A stretch of 64,000 bases of DNA from Diphasiastrum complanatum (Eukaryota; Streptophyta; Lycopodiopsida; Lycopodiales; Lycopodiaceae), in NCBI GenBank assembly GCA_029204225.1, contig MU831863.1, positions 36,009 to 100,008 of the forward strand, given 5' to 3'. Below the pieces are notes generated by a model, which did no database searches, was not told where the DNA came from, and worked only from the letters and a program-made list of their open reading frames with translations. The first letter of the stretch is position 1, and every line of letters begins with the position of its first letter. Shown one piece after another: positions 23,430 to 36,531 of this stretch. The position numbers and the translations under genes were made by a program.

Positions 23430-26400
23430 ACAAGGGCTCATTTTTTTATGCTTTAGGGTTTTTTTAGGTTTGACATGAAAAATAGTAGAGAGAGAGAGAG
23501 AGAGAGAGAGATTAAACATGTGTGCTTGTTTCTTAATCTTGAAGGCAAGTGATTGGCTTCAAATTTGCAGATCCATACACCAAGAGTGCAACATAATGTG
23601 TATCCTCATAAGCAATCAGGGATCAAAGCATAACAAGCATGTTTTGAAATAGGCAGTGGTATCTCCCACGGACCTCATAATAGAGTGGACATCAGAATAT
23701 GAAGTGATCCTCAACCTCCACCTCACCTAAGGAACATAACCAGCAAATCCTCCCCTCTCTGGACCTATCCATGAAGCGTCCAATTTCAACTACAAGCTGG
23801 TGTGATGAAACTCGAAGCCGTCCCAGTATAAATTTGAGGCTGTGAGATAAATTTGAAGCCAAGTAGCACTGTAGGATCAAGAACCTTGCTGCATCCAACT
23901 CTATAAAATTAGTCCCACGATGACAAGGTTTGACCCCTAACTGGCTCTACCATGCTCGACCAAGATATACTCTATAAATATACCATATGAAGATCTGCAA
24001 TAGAGATGTTAGGTGCATCAAGAGGCCGGGGAATACCATGCCAGCCAACAAGATGTTGAGATGAGGTAAGTGTTGCATGTGTGTATCTTTGCATAGAAGC
24101 TAGAAACATAATGACTCGCTAAATGTATGTGATAATCCAAAATATAGCATCATGTTGTAAAGGTGAAGCTGCAAACTCTGCGAGAATAACCTAATGTGAG
24201 ACAGAGGGCAGCATGTATCATGTGTGATAATGGTAATCTACATTTGCGAGATACTAGACCAATTAGATGAGATGAGACTTCGACGCCATGCCTCTACTGC
24301 ATAGAGGGCTATGGGGGTGATGATGATGCCAAAAAGCTAACACTTACTCGGGGCATCCCGAAAAACCTTTCGAAAGCATAACCTCTAGCTGGACAAGAGA
24401 AGCATGTCCCTTCCCAAGCCTACTAAAAGTTTCTATCTCATACTAAATATGGACCAGTGAAAAGAAATCTAAGTGTAAGATGACACAACCTCCGATCATT
24501 GTCCATAAAAAATAATATCTTGTCCTTGCATAAAGGCCCTAGATGTATGAGGACCATAACCTTGGTCTTTGCAATATTACCCTTCAAACCCCATCTGGTA
24601 CAAAAAGCATGAAGATTGTCCAAGTATCTCTATATACCACTCTAGTCATGGAGACTAGAACCACATCATCTACATAAAGCAGGATGCAATCAAAATATCA
24701 TCAAGTATGCAACCCGCACCACCACACTACTCAATGACTCTCTCAAGCTCATCAATTTACAATCCAAAAAGAGTAGGTGAGAGGGAACAAACCTGCTTCA
24801 CCCCAATGGTGCTCATATCTATTTGAGATACCTCTGCCACAACCCAAAACTCTCTCACAAAGTGCCATCACTACTAGAACAGTGTCGATGGAAAAACCAA
24901 GATCATTGTTGTTTTGTTGATTTCAGGAAAGCCTTTGACTCTGTCCTTCCTCTTGTGTTTGGCCTCCTCAATGAGAGCCCAAAGGGTGAAGACATGGTCT
25001 GTAGTGGCATGTGCACCCGGAAACCTGCCTAGCCCAATGCACGTAGTCTCCTAGTCTCGGCCTCAAAACTTACTGCCAATTGGAGAATAGTGCCATACAA
25101 CTTTGCAATAACATGCGCGATCACAATAGTACGGTAGTTATCTGGATCTTAATATCAAAGGCACATGTTTAACTAGGCACCTTAGTGATCTTAACCCTAT
25201 CTATGTGGACGTTTGTCAAGAGCAAAGCAGGCCATCGTTATCAACCGTAAGACCACCATCACCCTCTCATATACTACCATAATTGCAAGGACCAAGCTTC
25301 ATGAGATTTGTAGGTCTTGTAAATGTCTCATAAGCATTTGGCATGATCACAATATGTACAAAATCCACAAACAAAAGTGAAATCATGATGTATGGGGGTG
25401 CCCTAAGACTTGCACAGCTTGCATGTCTCACAAATCTGGTGTGTCCCTCCCTATCTCTCAGCTTACATGTCACTAATGTACTAGAGTACATTAGTGACAT
25501 GTATGAGAAGCTCCGCTTCCAGGTTAACAATATCTCGAGCTCAATGCCTCTTCAACTTTTCAATGGCCTTGAGTGACACTCACAAAAATAAAGAGTCAAA
25601 ATCGAGATAGCTGAAGGGCTATAATGATGAAGTGCAAAGCAAAGGCACGAGGCAAATCTTCCAAGTAGCTATTATGCCATCAGAAGGATTGTTTAAGAAT
25701 AGACCTCATATGAAAATTAACCTATGAGTGATCATAGGTAGGTTCATGAAGTATAGGATCTTAAAAGTGGAAATTCCATGAGGTAGTCCATAGCACTATG
25801 TTGCCCATTGTGTGGATGGCATCTCAATTTACTTGATGTCAGCCACTATGGTAAGCCATTACAAATAGCACAACTCATGTCTTCAGGAAATAAACAACTT
25901 GAATCTTCACAAAACAGGACATCTCTGGGGCAACATACAATGCTGCGAAAACATTATCACGATCCAAATCCGTACAATGTTCAACAATTTAGGTACAAAT
26001 GTATCGTGCAAGAACATCTCTTTGTATTACAAAGACAAATAAAACCCAATAAGAAGACACCACCATGGCCAACCTCTTCCCCCAATCTATCTTTCTTTTT
26101 CCAGTAAAATTTCTTTCAACATTGATATATCAGAACAAGCTGAAACAATGCTTTGGCATTTGTTACCCTGGGGTCTACACCAGAGCAGGTTTGAATTCTC
26201 TTACCTGTTCCTATGATTTTATTGATTGTCAAGGAGAAAGAAAGTAGCAAAATTATATCACATGCAGTTTCATACAAACCAAGGATCACCAAGAGAAACC
26301 AAACTTTGATTAATTTCTAGCACTGCAAGTATACGAGATTCCATCATGTTTCCACAAGGGCATTCATGAGTTGAGACCGCATAGAGTAGCTTGCACAATT

Positions 26401-29400
26401 CCTTACAAGATCCTGCATCCGATCAAATGAACCTTAGGGAAACGGCATACCAGACTGCGTCTTCTTAAGCGAGTTGCAACAAGTGGCATTTCAGCTAGTT
26501 GCTTTCCCAAAATTCGAACTATGGAAGCTGACAGTACCTCCTCACTGTTGACAACCAATTTTTACTGGATAAAGAACTTTTTTGCAAGACAAGTATACAG
26601 CAGAAAATACGCAAATCAAATTCATTTCACTTGTTAAGGAAGAGATGAACTTAGAAGGTGACAGTGGTCAACAACTCACTTGAATTTCAGGACTATACAG
26701 TGCATCCCTCCAAACTCCTGATCACCCTTGGTATGGCTGCAGTTCCCATGATAAAAGTTAGAACTTAATGATTGCCCCTTTTGCACCCTAACCCACAGTA
26801 CTATTCGATAAGAAAGATGAAAATAACCTGTAAACCATTAGAGGAATCAAGTCTTCTCCAGACACTGCATCCACAATAGGGTCGAAACATTCCTGTAATG
26901 CCAACAACAATTGCGCAAATTATTTCCATGCGAAATTTTGGAAAAAATATATTATAACATTCCAGTGCAGATTAGGAAAGCTAATAACGTACAGAGAAAA
27001 TATCCATCACGTCATCAAGTACTGTGCCCTGCTGAGAACTTTTTCTTTTTCCATGAAGTATCTGCCAGGTAAGGTTGAAGCTTGTAGAGTCAGCTGAACC
27101 ATTCTGGGATTCCTGTTGTAGTTTTGCAATGACCTTACTAGCAATACTTCCCGGGACTGGCTCTGGTCCATTTAGCACTAACAAATGTAATATTTCATGG
27201 ATATGTTGGCAATCTTTGCCACAAAACCATTCCCCTTGAGGCAGCTCCTGTAAAGTGCAGATCGCAGATATTTCAAAAAACTGAAGAGCTTACTAAAAAA
27301 TTCAAAATCGTAGAGACCCTTTAAATGACTTAGAAGACATGCACAACAGAAATAAAATAAAGTAAGGGTGCTCATGTCTATACAAGACCAATGTTCAATC
27401 CGATTGAAAGGTTTCTATGGTAGGAAAGATACTTCAACTCCAACATTAAATATAACAAATGCTTATTAAGTCTTCATTAATAACCGAATATATCAAAAAA
27501 GATTTGCAATCTTTGACTCTATGGAGTACAACTACAAATCCTTAAACCACAACAAGACTAATGCATAGTACAAACTATCTACTATGTATGGCATCCCTAT
27601 TCATATTGTCAGTGCCCTAAGAGTCATGCTCACATGTAGAAACATATGTACAAAATAGCTTGTATACATTCACAAGAGGATAATGAGGTGGAATGCAAAA
27701 TTCAGGTAAAGAGGACTCAATCATGAAAGGCTGGTGCTAAAGAGCAAAAGTCAAATGAAGTCCCTATTCTTCATAGAAATGCAAGCATACATAAATCATC
27801 ACTTCAGCTTGCTCAAAATGAACTACTGAGATTACAAATGATCAGCACAAAGCAGCTGCCCCCGGTCCCCAACTTTTACAAAAAAATTAAATGAGAAGTT
27901 CATATCAGCTAATAAACCAGGAAATTTTGTTGAAGATTACCAGAACATAACAAACAAGACATGCAGTTTTATAATGAGTCCCCAAAAAAGTGGGCTATAC
28001 AATACAAAATTCCTTCTCATACCATCAGCTCGGGGAGCAACTCCCGGTAATATGCATAACAGAACATAACATGCTGAATTTCTATTCACCTCTCTGAAGG
28101 TTAAAAACAGGCTAGGCCATGACAAACACAAGGTAAAAGCAAATCAAATGTTTCTCCACTTCCTCATATAAATTCAAGGCACATACATTCAATCCTTCAG
28201 CTTTCTCAAACAAAACTAAAACCAAAGAATGCCACTGGTGGAAAAGTGCACAATCGGCACAAATTAGTTGGCCACAACTTGGGCAAAACATGATATGTAT
28301 AACTTGTGATCATGTAACATGGAAATATGCAATTCAAAAACATTTAGATCAAAGAAAAATAGAATTAGTCCGATTCAGTCTACCTCATACTTCGAATCTG
28401 ATAGGTGGCAAATAGATTAAGATTGTTCTGTTGAAATGCTACCTATTGACAGCGGAGATAATTATACTGGCAAACACCTTTGCTGCAGAAGATTGAATGA
28501 ACTAGCGGCTGCCCGAGTGAATATACATTTTGGGTACAAGAACTAAATAACTAAGCTGCCCGAGTGAATATCTAAATAACTAAGCTGCCCGAGTGAATAT
28601 ACATTTTGGGTACAAGGAAATTGAACAAGGCTGTTTCTCTGAATAAAGTGCTGAGATTTGCAGTTTAAGATAATCATTGTCTTATTCCAGTCTCACTTGC
28701 TATGATGGACAACAATCCAGACCAGCATTCTACCTTTTGAAAAAGTGAGGTCCTTATAAAAAAATTAGCTTAAATTTTTTACGTATTTATAACCAATAAA
28801 CAGTATATCGTAATTTATATACTGTTTATATATATATAAGATATTTAATAGCATTCTAGACAACGTTCCGGAACAAAATATCCCCCGGAACGTGTTCCAT
28901 GGCATTGTCGGCTTAAACAAATGTGCAAGAATTTGCTTTCTTGCAGAACCTCAAATTTATCAAATATAGCCATGAGCTAAACCTCCCTTGTTTCTGCTTT
29001 TTAAGCTTTCCTTGAACTTGGTTTGTAGTAGTTGCACTGCGTTTCTGAAAACAAGTTTCGAAACGCGGTTCTGAAGAAATCAAAATAAAAAGCTTTTTTT
29101 TTTTTAATTTTTCTTTTGTGGGCAATATGGGTATCAAATTAAAGCATTTATTAAGGGCAGTTCATTTATGTAGGTTGCCGAATGTTTCGGGTACAATGTG
29201 GTCCAGTTTGGGGGCAACAATGCCTGTTGGATTCTATCAAGGTTAAAAGTTTTCTATGGAAATGTGTTCCATTCATAGGTCCTGTGGTACCAGGTTCCGC
29301 GGATCCTGGTACCGCGGTACCATATCGGTCGGCGGTACCAAAAAAAAAAAAAAAAAAATTGCGAAACACGGGAAATTTTTTTTTTTTATATATTATGGTA

Positions 29401-32400
29401 CCGCCCTGGTACCACGGATCCCAGGGTGGTACCGTACCGACGGTACCATACCAGCGGTACCACGGGGTACTATGGTTCCATTTCCTGTCAAATCACTGCA
29501 TCGATAATGAGCAGTTACTATGCCAAGACCACCCTCCCCCCATTTATCCTCCTGCGTTTCTTAAAAAAAAATAAAAATTCTTTCTGCGTTTGTCCCAGAA
29601 ACGCGTTTCTGTGCAACTATGGAACTCTTGATCTTGCCTTTGACATCAATCCTGATTTTGCAAAAATTCTTCCTTGAACTTACTCATGCACCACTTGAGA
29701 AGAATAGACCAAGTATAACCAAATTTAGTTGGGAGAATATTGTGTTTGATTTTGATTTTCCCAACTCAATGTGATTGTCTTCAAATCTTTCTCCAACAAT
29801 GTTTCACAAAATTGTTGTCTTTGAACCACTTGCTACACCATGCAAGTCAATTATCTAAGACTTTTCCACAAATTGTTCCAAGTTCAGTTTAATTAGTTAA
29901 AAAGAAACTACAAATATACAACGGCAAGACAACCAGTATCTTAGTTTTCATCTACAATAGCCCTACTTTTGGTCTCTTGCTTCTCACATTGCTCTGCTCT
30001 GAATTTGATTGAGGCTGAACAAGGATTGGCTGTGTTTATGTCCTTAACCTTAAAAAAACAAGATGGCTCTAGTATATTGTTAAAAGCCTTGTAGATCTAT
30101 ATACAACACAAGAGCAAAGAGATCATACAACCATATAATCATCTATGTAATCAAGAAGATAATTCAAGTAATTACAACTTGGCTCAAAGTTCAAAGCCAA
30201 GGTAAGATACATAAAACTTTCAATAAATTACTATCTTCTCAAAGAATGATCCTACAAACAAAATACTCACAAACTAGTTCCTTGCTTGAATATGCATGAA
30301 TTAATCTCATGTAGACTTCTAGGAGTATTTATTGTTTTAGCATTGTTAACTCAAGTTTACACTCACCTTCACTGCTTATGTCTCATTAGTACCCAAGCAT
30401 AAGTTACTAATTGGGTAATCCGGATTCTCTTGGGTAGACCCAGTGTTGACTAAGAAGTAAATGACAATCAACAAGAAGAAAGAAATAATAATAATAATGA
30501 TAATAATCCAGATAAAATCAAACAAAAAACAAGGACCATTATCTAGACGAGTTATCGAGACTTAGAGAATACAAAATAGTAGAAACAAAGCAGGCTCCTC
30601 AGCTCCCCACTTTTCCGAATTCTCTTATCGATCATCTTAAACATGCCAAAAGCTGAAATACCAAAGATAAATCAAAAATAGTCTAAAATAGTTTGAACTT
30701 TTCTCATGATTTTCTTGAATAAGTAGCCCTTATGGAGTAAAAAAATTATTAGATTGCGTGACTGGTCTACAAAAGCATACGAAGACGAGAAAACGTATAG
30801 AATTGAGAAGTGATCACTCCATACCTAACAGAATCAGAAATAATTGAAGACATATGAGGCATGCGAATTATGTTCAAGTTATTGTATTCTAGTTGCAGCC
30901 TTTTATCACGATTATCAACCGATAAACCTGACCTAGCTTGGCTTATAGAAACGTCTAAAAATTTGCACTTATCATCACTACTTGTACAGTTGGGTTCACA
31001 TGAATAGATTCCTCCACCAAAAACGTTAGGGTCTTTATATAGAAAACTGCCAAAATCAGGAAGATCAGGAACAAATAAGTCATCAATATATCTTCTAACA
31101 TGGGTTAATTTATGCAATAAGATGGGACAAGTACTCCAGGAAACTAAGGTTGTAGAAGTTAGGAAAGCTGCTCCATGACAAACTTCAATGGACCAATTGA
31201 CAAAAATAAGGAAGCTAGACGTTCTCATTTATAATGCCAAAAGAAGTGCCTAATCATAGGTTTGTCTGCAATTCCTATATAAGCTACTCAGTACTAATGG
31301 TCCACTTCATCTCAAACAGCTTTAAACTAGCAGCTTGCATATTTCTGGTAGGCTTGAGCCCATCATGATGAAACAGAACCGATAACCGAAACAAAATTCT
31401 TCATGGCAGATGTCTATAGACTTGGGAATGGAGACCTTTCAAGAAGAAGTTTTTTCTTCCAATCTCTACACATATACTTCAAAGGACGTCATGTGACAAG
31501 GGAACACATTTTAGGCTTGTTTCAAATGTGCCATGCGGTTGGGGTTCTTGGGTCCAAGAAAGGAATGTGTTTCCTTAGATCAGGATCATGTGTTCCCAAG
31601 TTTCCTAACTTAGTCAATATCAGGTTTGAAATAAGTATTTCTTTAAGACTAAACATTTACAATTATAAAATCATGGTCAAGGAAAGGCTGGGATGATAAT
31701 TGCTTATAGAAATTTTGACCAATTTAATTGCATAGGCTGCCAAAAGTGCACAAAGCAAGAGGAACAGGTGGAATGAGAATTGAATTTATAGAAATTTTGA
31801 AAAATTGAATTGTACAGGCTACAAAAAGTGTACAAAACAAAGATGAGGTCAGATTTCTAAATTGACACCAGAGGCCACTGTACTAACAGTCTTATAGTGC
31901 ATAACATAAGACACATTTCTCTAAAAAAAATCACAATACACCCAGACATATTTGCTGACTAAATGTATATTCGTCTTGTAAGTCAGTTATTCCTTCTTAA
32001 TAGTGAGACGGGGGTGTATATCTTTTCAGGCCTGCGCACCACTAGGTCCAAACATCAGTGCATGCAGCCATTGACTAAATGCAGAGGTGCTTGAGTTAAA
32101 CACAATGACAATAAGATCCCACAAAATTTACACCACCTTTAGATCTTCCATGCCATGTACTTTTAGACAGCCAACATGGAACTCCTTCTCACACTGCCAT
32201 AACAAACATTTCAGCTGACGTTAAACTAAAAGTAACATCCTGTAATCCTTACTGTACCTGAATAAAACCTTTTAGTGAAAAATATACAAACTAGACAGGT
32301 GCTTTTGTTTCAACAAATAAATCCTCCAATACAAAGGGCTGATCATTTTGATAGAGATCAAATGATCCAATGTTACCTGGTCACACAATAAAACCGTCCT

Positions 32401-35400
32401 CTCATTGAACCCCAATTTGGTAAAATCTCCACACCTGCATTGAAAAGTGTTGTAAAGCCTCTGAAATCCAAAGTGACTCAAATTACATTATATTCTTGAA
32501 GCATAATCGTTCACATCCTTTGTAACAAACAGCATGGGTAGATAATATCATGAATGTGTTTCAACTATTAGACTGATGCAATTGGTATTACAGAGGGTGT
32601 GTATGATTTAACCACATGTGCCCCTCAAAAAGTGCAACAGCATAACACTCTTAGTTGAATAAGTTTTCAAAAGAAGGGTGGGAAAAGCAATACCAATACC
32701 TAAAAGGAAAATCAATGTTGAACAACAAGCCCAGTTGAGACCCATGCACACACTTGAACAGGTAGCTTAAGTATTGCATATCATAAAGCATGCACACATT
32801 GATGGGCAATGCAATTCAAGAAATGAATTGAGAATTCCATTCATGTTGCAACTAATTGAAATGCCATCAGGTAGTAAACCTTCTTTGGTTGAACTGCCAT
32901 TGTTGAGCGATCGTAAGTGTGCATGACATTTCTCTTTTATTATTTTCGGTCCTCAGGATTTGTTTCAAACCCCAAGCTAAAGTATAAGGCTAAATAGTGT
33001 ACATTTTGATAATGGCTACTCACATAACTTCATGAATTTCTAATTGGTGCAAAAGCTATGGGTCCACAGCGGCCAATAATCATTATTATTTGATGAGGCT
33101 TGCAAGTTGAACAACACCAAAGTTTGGAACCGGATCATTCCCAAACTACATCTCAAGTTGAAAAAGACTAAATCAAACCAATAGGTTTTCATATTACGAA
33201 TCTAGATAGCTTTAATAAAGTGGTGTTTTATAATGATTTCAAAAGAGATGTTTTGATTCTATTTAACATTAGGTCCTCTCATATTGTCATGAACTCAACT
33301 ATGGTGAAGAAGTTGAATATGAGCACACAACCATCCCAACACAGTCTAGATGGTTAATGGAAAAGGTACAAATGTTTCGGAGACGAGGGTTATGAGCATT
33401 CTAGTAACTATTTAGAGTTACACAAAAAATTTGAATTCAAGGTCAACTGTTTAGTGCAAATTGAGGTCGTGTTAAGGATTTGTGTACGTTGTCTAGGAGG
33501 GTACTTTAAAAGAAACTAATCTCCATCAGGTAGCCACACATTGTCAAGTGATGAATGCTCACTTTGTTACAACCACACCAGCCGGAAACTGCCAAGTGCC
33601 GGTCAACACAAGAAACCAAACGCTCACCATCCACCCCGTCGTAGGATCCAATCCAAATCCACCCTCTGTGCCATGAGCCCAATCACTAGACAACAAGCGG
33701 GATCCAACTTCCAACCCTAACAATGTCCCATACCGCCGCCAGTGCTGTACTGCTCTTTCTCACTCACGCCTCTCGTTCCACCTTGAACACATCATACCAT
33801 CTACCCCACATCCTTCTCCCTCTCCCTCTAATCGGGCATCCTTCTCTTCGGCTCTTTTTCTTCGGGGGCTTCTTCACGTGAGGTTATCCCTCGTGCTCCA
33901 CCACCTCTCCCGGATGACCTCCGCATATGGGCCGACTATGCTACCAGCCTATATACCATACCCACTGACGCACCCATCTCTATCTCTCCACACGCATCTA
34001 AATTCACCTTCTTCACCTCTGACATGGTAGTTGCGGTCATCAAGAGAATGAAGTCCCATAAGGCAAGAGACATCGAATCTGAACTCCTAGCCCATGTTGT
34101 CGACCTCCTTGCTCCCACACAAGCCACTCTCCTCAATTCCGCAGTTGTCTCTGGCTTCCCATCATCCTGGCGCACCAACATCATCCACCCTATCCATAAA
34201 AATGGTGATGATTCCTGGTAACTACCGCACTATCATGATTGGGCATGTTCTTGCAAAGCTATATGGTACCATACTCCAGTCTGTAGTCAACTCAGAGGCG
34301 GAACCCAAGAGATTACATGCATTAGGACAGGTAGGTTTTTGATCTCACTATTCTACCGCTAACCATATCTTCACACTTCGAGCTTTGATTGAGGAAGCTC
34401 GGTACAAGAAAGAGAAGATATACTATTGTTTTGTGGACTTCAGGAAAGCCTTTGATTCTGTACCACGCTTCCTTGCTTCCAAAGACTTCGTGACCTTGGC
34501 TTCTCCACTAATATAATCCTGGCAGTGATGTTCTCTTTCACCAGTTCTTTTTGGATTGTACATCGATGAGCTAGAGAGAGTCATCTCACAGTGTGGCGGA
34601 GCTGGTTGCAGACTTGGCAATATTTTGATTGCCATCCTCCTTTATGTGGATGATGTGGTACTAGTATCTCCGACTAGAGAGGGGTTAAAAAGGCAGCTAG
34701 ATTGTTTACAGGGCTTTGTACTATGGTCTTCAACACTTCTCGAGCTTTCATGCAGTGTCAGGAGCTCACTCTCGATGGACAGACCTTAGAGGTAGTTTCT
34801 TCTTACACTTATTTGAAGATACTTTTCTTTGGTCCTACCTTCAACATGCGACAGGCAGCTACCACTCGACTTGGGAAGGGGCATTCCTACCTTGTTCAAC
34901 TAGAGCATTTTGCCTCAAGAAGTCCATTCGAGATGCTCGCAGTAAGTGTAGACTTTTTTATGCTATTGTCACCCCCACAGCCTTGTATGCAGCAGAGACA
35001 TGGTGTATCAGTCTTCCCTCATCACACTAGGCCAGCCTCTCACGATTACAAACCACCATGTTAGCTCATATGAGTTGGGCGAAGCCCTCTGTTCCACGCG
35101 AGATGCTTCTTGCAGAGTTTGTCGTTCCACCCATTCAGATAGATGTAGCTTTCTAGCTTATTGCGTATATTCAGAGAGTTCAGGCTCTTCCAAATGCAAA
35201 TGCGAGATATACACAGATAGCAATTGCTTCCTCACGCTACCTTCATGATCAAGGATACAGGGTGTCGTGGTTCTCTCAAGCATCCCACTTCCTCCTTGAG
35301 TCATTTGGTGTTTCCATTACAAAGCTCCCCTCAAGTACTCTTCAGTATATCAAACGCTTCCTTTATCGGGCATGGCATACCTCATTCTCCTAGATGACGT

Positions 35401-36104
35401 CAGCGACCACCAGCGGTCCTTCATGCTGCAGCTCGTATTACATCCAAGGTTACAAGCCGATTCGAATCGAGCGATTCGAACTGATTCGAACCAGCTAGCT
35501 CGGATCGAATCGGGAAAAGGTTCAAACATATTTTTAAATTGATTCTGGTCTTGTGATGGTTATATAGATAAGTGAACCAACTAGCTACCTATAGAGAGTA
35601 ATGTCCTTGAAGGATCTTTCATTATCTTATAGTTAGCTTTACATTTGACTCCATAGGTGTATCACAAGACTTTGCATCTACCATATGAAATCTTTCTAGA
35701 ATAGAATTAGCATACTTCTCTTGACAAATGAAAGTAGATTGAGAATATGCTTTTGAAGCCTGCAGCACAAGCTCTGATACCATGTGAAGAAATTTATATC
35801 ATTTAAGATCCAACTCCATAATCTAGTCTTTGGTTAGAAATAGATCAACTCTACCAATGTTGCCAATGTAGAAAAATCACCATCTACTCTATGAAAGAGA
35901 TGCAAAATCAGTAAGAACTTGATCAAACATCATGCATAAGATATAATGAAGTTGTTGTCCATACAAAAATAGTAAGCTACTGTATTTCACACGTGGGGAT
36001 CCAAAAATAACATAAAATAAGCATTCTACACACAAGATTGCAAGATATCACAAATATAGTGCACCAATGGATAGATGAACCCAAGAGAACTCATGTATAA
36101 GCAT

Positions 36105-36142
<38 letters not shown>

Positions 36143-36480
36143 TGTGTCCCTTCCTATGAGTGTACACCCATATATAGTAGATCCATGACTCATTAATGAT
36201 TTTCTCTCCATAACAAAAACCCTGGCATTAATAGGCTCAAATGTCTCCACATTCAAATTGAATCTTCTAAAACTCGTGTACTACATTTCTCACACTTTCA
36301 AAAAGTGGTTATTCAAATGCTTTTAGACTGATATAACTTTGAAAAAACAAACTCTAAGTCTAATATGAAAATCGGCCTCAATTGCCAAATATACAAATAT
36401 GACCAAAATAGCAAAACTAGTTGAAATTTCTCACATCTATCACCCTAAATTTGAAATCAATGCAACATACACACACACAC

Positions 36481-36531
<51 letters not shown>

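Noticed and set aside
29008-29681. TTCCTTGAACTT at 29008 and 29670 as a 12-bp target-site duplication of the TIR element
   Set aside because: The repeats lie 9 and 50 bp outside the recognised TIR ends, so they do not flank the element cleanly. Noted but not used.
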